Origin: Baffinella frigidus
Lineage: Eukaryota > Cryptophyceae > Cryptomonadales > Baffinellaceae
DNA length: 31,257 nt
Assembly (NCBI GenBank): GCA_026770585.1
Contig: MU646433.1
Location: 320,718-351,974 of the forward strand
Reading direction: 5' to 3'
Every line of letters starts with the position of its first letter. Position 1 is the stretch's first letter. A program made the translations under genes and the position numbers. The notes beneath the pieces are model-generated. The model was given only the letters and a program-made list of their open reading frames with translations, did no database searches and was not told the origin of the DNA. Positions 8,201 through 20,200 of the stretch are shown here, piece after piece.

Positions 8201-11200
8201 TGTCCTCCTCCCATCAACACTGCCAGAACGGGGCCGTGGCTAGATCACGCGACGCGGAACGTACGCGCCGATTGATGTAGGTTTTGACCTAAACCTTGCA
8301 CCCTAGACCCTGAACCCTGCACCCTAAACCCTAAACTCTAAACCCTGAACCCTATACACTGAACCCTAAACCCTAAACCCTAAACCCTAAACCCTAAACC
8401 CTAAACCCTAAGTCCTAAACCCTAAGTCCTAAACCCTGAACCCTAAACCCTAAACCCCAAACCCTGAACCCTCAGCCCTAAACCCTAAACCCCAAACCCT
8501 AAACCCTAAACCCTAAACCCTAAACCCTAAACCCTGAATCCTAAACCCCATACCCTAAACCTCAAATCGTGGACTCTCAACCCTAAAATCCGAACCCTAA
8601 ACCCAAGCTGTGGTGGTCCTGGCAGGGATTGGGCACGCGGAGGTGGAGAAGTCGGGAGCGTTCAAGCCTTTCCAGCTCAAACAGATCCAAGAGGTTCGTA
8701 CCCCTCCCGCACAACCAAGGGGGGCTCGTAACCTCTCAAATTCGATTCAAGTTAAGCAGTAGCGACGAGGAGAAGGAAACGAAGAGGAGAGGGGATGTGG
8801 GCTGAGCGTAGTGAACCCCTTGGAGGGTTCCGTGTGGGAGGGGTGGTATGACCTATGCCACGTCGTTTGCAGGCGCCCGAGACATGTGGTGCCGCTCAGA
8901 TATGTGCATCCAGCATCCAGCGATGGGGCGGTGTCAGGTGTAACCAGAGGGACATGTTGTTTTGGTGTCAGTAACAGTCTCTCTCTACTGAAGGTGTATG
9001 AGCGGTACGAGAAGGAGCTGCAGAGGAGCAATGGCCTGGACTTCGATGATCTTCTCCTCCGCGTCGTTGCTCTCCTCCGGTAAGCCTCGACTCCCTACTT
9101 CCAACCGCATATCAAAATTGATTCACTTCAAAGCACAAATTCCCATACGGGTGGACGACCTAATTGCGGCGGGAGGCAGATTCGCGGGAGTGCACGATCG
9201 TGATGCGACGCGCCTGCACCCTGCGCTCCCCTGCCCCCTGAAGACCCCCGTGGTGTGTGCAGGAATAGTCCGGAGACGCGCCTCACCCTCCAGAACCGGT
9301 ACAACCCCCTCCTGGGAATCCCTGAGGCCCTCTCTCCATCACTCTCAGCCTTAAGTGGAGTGATGTAATGGTGTATGAGCCTTATCCCGGACCCGCCGGG
9401 AGGCCTTGTTCATCTGCAGCGTGCATTCCCATTGGATGGCGTCCACGTCTTCCTACCTCTGCATCAGTCGGGTTGACTGCTCCTTTTCATACCAATAGTT
9501 GAAGGGGTTGTACCAACTTCCGGTCTCCGCATTGTGAGGAAACCAAATTAATGCAGGCAGAGCCAGTCTTCCTCCCTCGAAGGGTTCGCCGTATCACTTG
9601 GCTTTTTTTTTTTTCACACGGGACGTACGCCTCCGGCCCCTCCAGGCTGTATTCCCTCAATGAAGCCATCTTTGCAGTAGTCAAACTGCAGTTGTCAAAT
9701 TTCGATCAAGCGATCGGATCGAGCAGGATGCGCGTGTGTTTGAGGTGTTCTGATCGATGTGGTTGCGTGCGTATCCTGCCCTGAGTACTGATGACGCACG
9801 CGCCCCTCCGGCAGGTGGAAGCATGTCCTCGTTGATGAGTGGCAGGTGCTTCCTTCCTCCCGGGATCTTTCGCGTTTCAGGGAAAGGGTTTTCGGCTTCG
9901 TTTCGGGTGTACACGGATCAGGTTGTAGAGATTACGGTCGACCCGGTCCTCACCTGCCCTCTCATCCTGGGACACTCACCATTGTCTCTCGCGCACACCT
10001 TCATCGTCTTCGTTGAGGCGTTGAGCGTTGAGGCGTTGAGCATTCAGGCGGTTAGCCTTTAGCCGGCAGGCGTTGAGCCTGTAGGCGACTTCGAGAGGGC
10101 CATGACATGCCCTGGACGTAACTATGCCCACCACCAACTCGAGCCCAGCGGTACACATCGATAGAGCGCATCCGGGAAAACTTGTCCGATTTTTGCGTTG
10201 CGAGGTTCCGAAGTTTCGATGTTATTTGCACCAGGAAATCAAAAACTCCCCCCCTCCGCGACATTCGTACATCGAAAACCCCAATGCCAAGCTCGGCAGA
10301 GGCCCGCATGGGTTTCTGCCGAGCGTTTTTGCTTGGAGCTTTTGTTTTGCTTTTTTGCTCGATATTCAGGTTGGATGGTCTCCGGCCCTTCCAGGAATGG
10401 CAAGGATGGGCGACCTTATTCAGGCGCCAACGGTGCCAACGTTTGCAATCAGTAGGGTGGTACGGAATGCCGGAATTAGGTTGACTTTGGAATTTGGGTG
10501 TGCACCCTTGACGAAAGTGTGCGCGACTGTTGATCCGCAGGACACAAACTCGCCGCAGTTCGACATTGCTCGCTTTCTCGCGTCCGCCGCTGAGGTCAGT
10601 TTAGTGCTAGCGTTTAGTTAGGGTTGAGGGTGTATGGTTTAGGTATGGTGGCTCGCCGTCTCGCCTACGAGGACTGTAGCCTTGCCCTGCCGCAGTTGAT
10701 CTGGGCTCCTCATTAAATACATTGAAATGCTCTTTGAACTGGAGCGTTTGCACGGAGTCCTGGCCTGAATATATTTAATGAGGAACCCATATTATTCGAG
10801 GCAGAGATAGCTATCGCTGCTCGAGTGCATCTTCAAAATTATTTCCTCTGAAACAAAGACACCTCTGAGAAACAATCCAACACCTCTACAGAAACAACGT
10901 CCAGGCGGTGTTTGCGAACCCTGACCACCAGTCTCACGCCCCTTATGATTTTCCGTGCAAGACGAAAACGTGAATGCATGATCATTGGTGATAGACAAGC
11001 TCCCAGTCGATGCGTGAGAGGGCACTTGATTTCCTCTCCGCAGACCATAGATAATGTCAGGTGGCACGTGTTCGTACTTGAAGGGCTAAAAATACCGGGA
11101 TGTGTACCGGAAATCTTTTAGATAGGGCGCCTTGCGAACTAGATTTAATTAGCTGACGCGATGAAAACTTGATGGGCGCGTGCAGGGCAGATGGCCGTTT

Positions 11201-14200
11201 CTGGTTCAGGTTTTAGGGGTAACCAATTTCCGGTAACCCCTAAAACCTGATTCCTAAACTCTAAACCCGAAACTCGAAACTCGTAGGGCGAACGGCCGTC
11301 GGTGTTCGTGGTGGGAGACGTGGATCAGAGCATCTACTCCTTCCGCGGCGCCAACCACAAAAACGTTGGCCACTTTGAAGAGTGCTTCAAGGTCTGCTCC
11401 TGCCTCCCCACTCGAGCCTGGAACCTACTTTAAACCAAATGTCTTAGCTGGTCGTGTGATGTGTACTGAGGTTGGCCACCTTGCCACGCGTGAACCGTAG
11501 TAACGTTCCCCTCCCCACCGCCTAAAAGCACAATATTGAGGAGGAAACATGGTGAAAACATAGTTCTTGTTCCAGCCTCGAGTGGCCTAGCTGCTGCCCG
11601 GACGCAGTCAGAATATGGTTGTGCACTGGAGTTTCACCGCGCCTGAATGCCGCCATCCACTCGACGCTTACTAAATCCTGAAACCTAAACCCTAAACCCT
11701 AAACCCTAAACCCTAAACCCTAAACCCTAAACCCCAAACCCTAAACCCTAAACCCTAAACCCCAAACCCTAAACCCTAAACCCCAAACCCTAAACCTTAA
11801 ATGCACCTGCCCTAGACTGCATACCGATCTCCGCGTTGTGCAAACGCTAACCACGCTGCACGTGCGCCGTCAGCTTTGCACACGCACCGACGTCTTTGGG
11901 TGCGCTCAAAACTTTCGGGCGCGCAGACACCTTCGGGTGCAGGAGGAGCTGGAAGATAACTACCGGGGCGTTGCACACACAATAGCAACTTTCAGTTCGG
12001 GGTCAAGGTTCCCTAAACCCACTCCCGAAAGCAGGCGGAGCAACTGCTTCTGCGGGACAACTGCCCCCTTCCAGAACCCCCTCCTCCCAGCCCCCATGCG
12101 AGAGCAGGACTCGGGCGCATGCAGGAGAGTGGTTGGTGTTTCGTGAGTAACAGAGATGTTGATGCAGGCTGAGCAACTGCTGCTGCGGGACAACTACCGG
12201 AGCACGACGAGCATCGTCAACTGCGCTCAGTCCCTCATCGAAAAGAACACGGTCTCACCACCACAAGATTACCTGCAGGGCCCGTGGGATGTCCTACCGT
12301 TGGTTCCTGACATCTGAAGTGTCCAGGCCCAACATAAGCTGTTGATGGTTGCTGGTTTGGGAGGAAGACGAGTATCGTCAGCTGCGTACAGTCGCTCATC
12401 GAAAAGAACACAGTCTAATCACCAATAACCTGAAATAGTTTACACCGGGTTTTCTACCTGAAGTCGTTTTCACCAGAGGTGCACTGTCAAGTGTACTAGC
12501 AGTCTATTCACCCCCTTTAGGGAAACTGTAGGGCTCGATGGATGTCCTACCGTAGGGCTCTGCATCAGTCTATATGATCTGTGTCAGTCTATTTTTGGAA
12601 CACAGTTCTGGTGGGCCCGGCTTCTTTTCCGCTCCAAAGTTGGTGGAAGTGTACCAGAAACGCAGCATGTCAACTTGAGAATAGTCAGGAACCCCGAGTG
12701 AGGCAGAGCCAGACGGGCATAGCCCTGCTTGCATCACTCCTCGCCGCTAGGTTAGTTCAGTCTGCGGTATTTGCCACGACAGGCCGGGGGACTCGTAGCC
12801 CCGCGCAGTACGGACCAAGGCAGGAGAGAGGTAGGGCTCCTAGTCCAAGAACGCGGGCCTAAAAGTTCAACTGCCTTCCGAGCTCGTTCGTTTTCTGAAA
12901 TACCCTAGTATCGGGAGATTGCTACCGAGTATCGATGATTTCGTTGGAAGAAGGTTTTGTTTCCTGGTACGTTGGTAGGTCTATCTCCCCAGAAACTTGA
13001 GACTGGTACTCAACCAGCCAGAAATCAGTGCCGACAGTGTGCAAGCCTGCAGAGGTGGCCTCCGGCAGTACTTGGCAACTGTGTGCACCCTGGACCCTAA
13101 ACCATAAACCGGAACCCCAAAGCTAAACCGTAAACCACCTACAGGGGCGGGTGAGCAAGACGATGAACCCGCGGAAGGGCCAGGGCGAGAGCGTCAAGTG
13201 GCACGAGGTTGCTCCGTCACTTGATAACCCAAATAGGACCACACACCCTGAAACCTCAACACTGACCCCTCATCCACGATGTTTTCCTGATCTTTGACTC
13301 TCAATGAATGCTTTACATACGCATCCTGGCCCAAGAAGGGAGCCAGACGCGAAGCCATACTCTGTCCCGGTTGCCGAGTTTTGGGTATGTGTTAGCTTTC
13401 CGAGTTTTGAGCGTGTGATTCCGAGGTTCGAATTTGTGTTTTGAGCGTGTGTACGAGTGTCTGTTAGATTTTGGTTGAAGGTGTGGGCTCTCTCGGTTGT
13501 CGAACGATTATGGCAAAAAAAAGGTGTCAACTAAACAGAAACATACTCCAGGTGGACAACGCGAAAGAGGAGGGGATATTCGTGGCCAAGGAGATCAAGA
13601 GCCTGATTCAACAACGCCTAGTGCCGGGCGGCTACACCGAGGTTTCCCTCCACTATGCACCCAAACCCTGTTGCTGTAGTTTAATTTCGGAAGATACCAC
13701 AATCTGCTCCGCCATCTTGGGCTTACAAAGCTTAAGATAAGGGCGGATATGCTATTTTAGGCATGAAATCAAGGCATAAAGCCGAGCCTTAAATAGCATG
13801 AATTTGGGCAGATGATAGTATTTTCCGAGATGAAATTGCGCGTGAAGGACGGAGGCTCGGGGGGGTGGCAGGTTGACTTGTGTATTGTCAACTTTTGGCA
13901 GGTGGCGGTGATGTACAGGACGAACCAGCAGAGCAGAATCATGGAGGAGCAATTCGTCAAGAATGGCGTGCCCTACTATCTCGTCGGTGCGACCAAGTTC
14001 TACGAACGAAAGGAGGTGTCTCCCCTAAGGGCGAACACCCCGATTCCGGCGTCAACCTAATGCCGGCGTTGCGTAGCACCTAACTGTATTGCCTACGGTG
14101 GAACCCTGCCGAATGCCGGAATTAGGTTGACGCCGGAGTTAGGTCGTCCGCCCTTACTGTGCCATGACACCGTTTAGGTACAAGTTTCGTACAGATTTCT

Positions 14201-17200
14201 GTCCACGAAAGGGGGAGCATCCCGAACAGTGCCGCGTAGCAAGATATCACCCACAGCGAGGGCCCCATCCAACCAAGCGATGTCAACAAACACGCAGCAT
14301 CAAAACTCAACACTCGCAGAGAACAAAACCTTTGGTGCTGACCCCTCCGCGGGCAGATCCTGGACATACTGGCGTACCTGCGGTCGTTGTACAACCCGAA
14401 CGACACAGCCTCGCTCCTCCGAATCATCAACGTCCCGACGCGCGGCATCGGCGCCAGGTCGACCCCTGCGAAGGTTGCATGCTGTTATGCATGTGTTTCC
14501 CACCAATAGATATCCCATCTGTATCGATTGGTCACACCTGCGTCCTCGCCACTCCCTAGAGCGTTTTTTGCATCTGCTTTCCACTTGAAAGCGTTAACAA
14601 ATCCCAAGCGTTGACGGTGCTGGTACTGGACTGTCGACTTGAAACGAGGGTTGGTTGGTTGTTTTCGTGGCCAGCAGATGTGGAAATTGTTCCACCTACC
14701 ACTCTCCAAAATTCACCGTTTGCATCTGGCAGATTCGCAGCGGAAACAACAACGCAAATCGTGGATGGCCCGAATGAGGGCAATATTTCATACAATTCTG
14801 AACTTTCAACCCCAAATCGCAACCTAAACCCTGAAGATGGCTCGGTTTCCGAGGATGGCAGGACGCTGGAGCGGGCCGGGGAGTTGGCAAACGCCCTCAA
14901 CCTCTGCCTCTGGTGCGCCTTCTCCTCCCGGTCCCGCGCTTCATTTCATACAAACCTATTTGTTGGATAGTGGTATAGCGTAAACGGACACGCCCTCAAC
15001 CTCTGCCGCTGATGCGCCTTTTCTGTTTTTGCCTCACTGTATTTGGGCTCACCAATTTGGTGAGCCCGAGATTTTCCGCGCGCCAAAGTCGACGGATGTG
15101 TACCAAAACCCAGCGTGTCAACCTGAGAGTAGTCGGTCAACCCGAGTGAGTCAGAGCTAGATTACGGTCCCGGCGCCGCGGTTCATTTGATATCATCACA
15201 TTTGTTAGATTGCGGTTTAGCCGCAGTGTCCTGCAGTTTTACGCGGATCGACAAGTTTTTCGGGTGTAGTGTGCCACCGAGCGATTGACCTGTTGCAAAT
15301 GTCGATGGTTTGGTGCCAGCCCCGTCCACGTTTGCTGCTTGAGGACACCACCTAGAGAACGTGTTGTAGGGTTCAAGATTTAGGGTTCAGAGTTCAGGGT
15401 TGGTTTAGGGGTTCGATGGGCCCGCCTCAGAGGTAGGGGTTTTGGAAAATGCGTGCACTCAAACGTACACGACAATGCGTGTACTAAAACGAGCAATGCG
15501 TGTACTAAATCGACGTTGGGAACTGGGCGCAGGGACGCGGTGCGCGTGATCGGAGTTCTCTCTATACCCCCGCCTGAGCCCCCCGAAGGCTCACCAACAC
15601 CTTCTACAAAGGGCAAGAAAAAGGGCGGTGATCGTCCGAGCCCCGATTCCACAAGTCAACTTGGAGACGGTGGTGAAAAGTTGACTTTTGAACCAGCTTC
15701 GCTTTCGCGCCCATGGTTGAACATTGGACGCCAGTGGTTGGGCGTATGCGCCTGGGTAGGGCGCTGCCTCGCCGAGTCCAGACGTACTGCACAGGACCCA
15801 TAACTGTATCCACACAATGGGCTTCGCGCAACGTTCATCAAGGTGCTCATTGTTGGATTCGTGGTATGTGGACATCCAATGAATCGACATTTCGACCTGA
15901 TTTTCGGCCGGAGTCTCTTTTGAAGCTCACTTTGCGGATGGTGGATGCACTCAGCAGGGACGGGGGGGGTCTCCGAGGACGTTGTTGAGGGGGTTGACGC
16001 TGCTATGGCGAACATGGCTATGCAGGAGAGGCCAAGCGCCTTCATCGAGCTACGAAGCGCTACTGGTGCGCAGCCCTCTCGCCACTCCATTTTCTCAGGC
16101 AGAACTGATAGCCTGGCAACCCTGAAAATGAGCCTTTGATTGGAAAGTTTGTGTGACGACCACACAGAGGGCTACGAATTCATTCTTGGTGGGTGGCTGA
16201 GTCGCCAAGAATCGGTTAGGATGTCCGTAGGAACAACCATAAGTCCCTGCGGATGGCCTACTGTAGGGACCTTTGGATTGTTCAGGTATGGGTTATTCAC
16301 GAAATCCCTTGGTAGTCCGTTGAGTAAACATTCCCCCCCTCCCCGCAGGGATGATTTCGGTATCGCGGGTACGGGCAGAACAGGCGCTGGCAGAGTCTGG
16401 GCTGACAAAGAAAGCCCGCGCGTCGTTGCTCGGGTGCCCCCGAGACACCTCTGCCCCTACCTCTGCCGCGTTCCATATAGGAGTGATCTAGGCTCGTCAT
16501 AGATGTAGTTTAGTTACCGCGGTGTACTGAGTTTCTGATCGGCATGTGGTGTATGGTGACCCCAGATTTGCTGAGGCAGAGCTAGAGGGTGTTGCGTGCA
16601 CGCTCTGGTGGGAGACGGCGAGAGGTGCGTGGAGAGTGGAGAGAGTGTTGCACCGCTCACGTCTCAGCACTCACGCGTGGTGCGCGTGGAAAGGGCGAGT
16701 GGTACGTGGGGACGGCGAGAAATGGGTGGAGATGGAGGTGCTCACGCTTTTGCGCGAACGGGGTGCAGGTTCGTGGAACTCATGGAACTCATCCGCGCGA
16801 TACTGGGTATGCCTCACCCCAACCCTAATCTCGACACCCTACCGAACCGGGCTGCTTTTGTACCGGGGCGATATCCACTCCGTGTAGAAGCCAGCACAAG
16901 CACCCAGCACCCAGCCGAAAAAACTTCTGGCAAAAACGTCGCATAGAGGCAACGAGTGTAGACAAGTTTCCATGAGAGTTGGCTTCAGAAAAAACTTTCG
17001 GCTGGTACTTTAACAAGGCTGATTCGCGGGGGCGTGGCGCGGGGGTCCTCCACCGTTGGATGGGCTCGCCTCCGCAGTGGTTGTTCGTGCGCGGAGTGTT
17101 GACTGATTCGACGTGTCGCGATGCAGACGAATCGACCGTTACCGAACTCATCGATGAGCTCTGCGTGATCATCGGCTTCAGGTTCTAACCCCTACTCGCT

Positions 17201-20200
17201 GAACAATGAACCCTAAACCCTGAACCCTCACCCCTAAACCCCAGCCTCTCAACACTAAACACTAACCACTAACCACTAAACACTAAACACTAAACACTAA
17301 ACACTAAACACTAAACACTAAACATCAAACACCAAACACCAAACACCAAACACCAAACACCAAACACTAAATCTTTATTCCTCGGGTCAAGCCCCGGAGC
17401 TGACCACTAGACCTCCGAATCGAAGCATTGAATTCGTTGAAGGTTCTTGGATGTGTACCAGGGGGTGATCATGTCTTTCCCCGCCCCGTGAACCGCACCA
17501 GGCCAAACATGAGAATTAAGGTTGAGACTCCATCCGTTGATAGGTGTTTCATGGAACGAATGAAACATTATTGTGCCCAGGAATGGCTACGATTGCTGAC
17601 TTTGTGACCTGGCGTGGATAGGGAGGGAGTATCTCCTGAAGGATGCTGGGGACGAGGCCTTTGAATTCAAATCTGAATTCAACTGAATTCAAATCGAGCT
17701 TGGTGAAAGTGTACCCGGGGGGGTCACATGTCTGTCCCCGCCCCGTGAAACAGGGAGTATCTGCTCAAATATTTTCATGGCAAAGACCGGTGAATCAACA
17801 GTCAGGATATGTGTAGGACCAGCCTATATCGCTACGATATTGCCCACCGTAGGATCCCACGGTTTTTGGACGTTTGGGTTATTCACGAAATCCCTTCGTA
17901 CCGACAGGGATTATCTGCTGAAAGATGAGGGGGGAGACGACCGGTGGCGGAATGTGGAAGAGCTGATGGAAGCTGGCGATCGGTATTCCGAGACAGGCAT
18001 CGATGCTCTCCAACGCTTCCTTGAAGAGGTATCCATCTTTTCCCCCGTGCATTCAACCTTGAAGCCGGCGTCTAGCTCTGCCTCCCTGACGCTGTTCCAG
18101 TAGGAGGGAAACCACCTGCCCCTCACGTGCGCGCGTCAGGGTCACACAAATCAGATTTCCAGTCCTAGCCTCCGTCGGGTTGACCGACGATCCTCAAGTT
18201 GACATGCTGGGTGGGCAGTACAAATCCGTGAACTTTGGAACGGGAAAGAGGCCGGGCTGAAAACATGGTGGGTCCAAATAGACTGAAACAGCGCTCTATC
18301 TCAGGGACTGACGCACACGCGGATTCGCAGGTGGTGCTGGGCGAGGATCTGTTTGAGGAAGAGGAGATCGAACTCGACATTGATGTCAGTCCAAACCATA
18401 AACCCTAAACCCTAAACCCTGAACCCGAAACCCCAAATCCCAAACCCTAAACCCTGAACCCTAAACCCTAAACCCTGAACCCTAAACCCTAAACCCTAAA
18501 CCCTAAATTCTAAAGCTTCCTGAACCCGTATCCTAAACCCTACACGCTAAACCCTCAACCCTACAACCTAAACCCAAAACCCTAAACCCTAAACCCTAAA
18601 CCCTAAACCCCAAACCCCAAACCCCAAACCCCAAACCCCAAAGCGCATTCCCAGCGAGAGTCTCCCGTACCGCGGGTGACTGAACTGTTCGGCAGGGTGT
18701 GTACCAGGACGATAACCAAACCCGCGCAGGATTTGTACCGGGGCAGCCTATAACGATTGCACAGTGGTGGGACGCTGCGCCAAGCCAGTGGCGAATGTGG
18801 TGTATGTAGCAGCAGCTCAGTTCAGAATATTTCGCCAGTCCGACTGGGTGCCGATATCTCTGAATCGTCCCTGGTGATATCCCCTCGGGGATAGCCCCTC
18901 GGGGATAGCACCGTGGATTGATCACATGACGCGAGCACGAACGCTGAGGGTCCGTGCAGGGATTGGCGAGAGGGCTGAGGGTCAGTGCAGGGACGGGTTG
19001 CGAGGGCGTGTGCGGGGGGGGGTGAGAGTGGGGGGGGCTGGGGGACAGTGCATGAGGGGCGAGAGGGCTGAGGGTCGGTGCAGGGAGGGGAGAGAGGGCT
19101 GAAAAGCGTGGTGATGTGCAGCCGCTGAAGGTGCCCAAGGTGAAGCTGATGACGCTCCACTCAGCCAAGGGCCTCGAATTCGACACTGTCTTCATCACTG
19201 GTATCCATCCACCATACTCCCTATCATCGTATCCCCCGTTACTCCCTAAAATTTTAAGCCCGGTTACTCCCTATAATAGTAATGCTGTTCTTCCAACAGG
19301 ATTTGTTCCAGGAATGCACCATTACTACGATGGAATTGGTGGTTCCCTTTTTTCTTGAGACGTCCCACTCGCGAGTGTCTCGGCGGGCAGCTCTCTTCCA
19401 CCAAACCCACCCACCAAGTGTGCGGGGGACGTCTCTGACGCAAGAGGAACCACCTCGATGCTCAGGTCTTTGCCGTTGACTTTCTTGTCGTGCAAGGCCT
19501 TCACGTAAGGGAAGAGAATGCATGGTGGCCGTGTTGGGTTCGATGCGTAATAGACAGACTTTTCGCTGTAAGCTAGCCGCGCTCCGTCTCGGCAACAAGG
19601 CCCTGTGAGGCTACCGAGATGTATATGAAAAAACGCAAAGGGTCCCTTCCGGAGATATGTCGAAATGTGGTGCGTTGGTTGACACGAGGAGCATGCAAGC
19701 AGAGTGTACCATTGCGTCACCCTGCGTGCGTGTTCACCATCGGGCTCGCCTCTGGGGTTCTCGGGCGTCTGCATCTCCCAGCACTAACCCTGCGCTGTCC
19801 GCGGGTGTGCTGTGTGAGGAATAAATGGTGCCTGGCCCTTCCAGGTGTGAACGAGGATTTCATCCCTCACAAGATGTGCGCGTGAGCGCCCCCCCCAGCC
19901 CCAAGAACCCTAAACCCCAAACCCCAAACCTCAAACCTCAAACCCCAAAACCTAAATTCTAAACCCTAAACCCTAAGCCCTTGACCCTCAACCCTAAACC
20001 CCAAACACCCAAACCCCTAGAACCTAAACCCGAAACCCTAAACCCCAAACCCCAAACCCCAAACCCTAAACCCCGAACGCTGATAACAGGAGCGAAGACG
20101 AGAAGGAGGAGGAGCGGAGGTTGCTGTATGTTGGCTTCACCCGCGCCAAGGAAAGGTCCTCTCACGCCAGGACTCGCCCGTCATTGTTGCGCTCTGTGAC

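Noticed and set aside
8283-8608. CRISPR-like array of short repeats
   Set aside because: 7-nt telomere-type units without spacers, in a spliced eukaryotic gene.
8643-8652. Acceptors at 8642 or 8651 for helicase exon 8626-8693
   Set aside because: They would need phase 0, but the preceding exon 7932-8031 ends at phase 1. The acceptor at 8625 restores frame and fits the expected family length.
11935-11985. Frame reading [16 protein letters not shown] as the motif IV exon
   Set aside because: The exon at 12168-12251 has the conserved [13 protein letters not shown] and matching phases. This one is at most another decayed copy, and the resemblance may be chance.
16022-16060. Frame reading [11 protein letters not shown] as a relic of exon 16769-16806
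   Set aside because: Similarity to [11 protein letters not shown] is weak at base level, so it is not counted among the exon relics.
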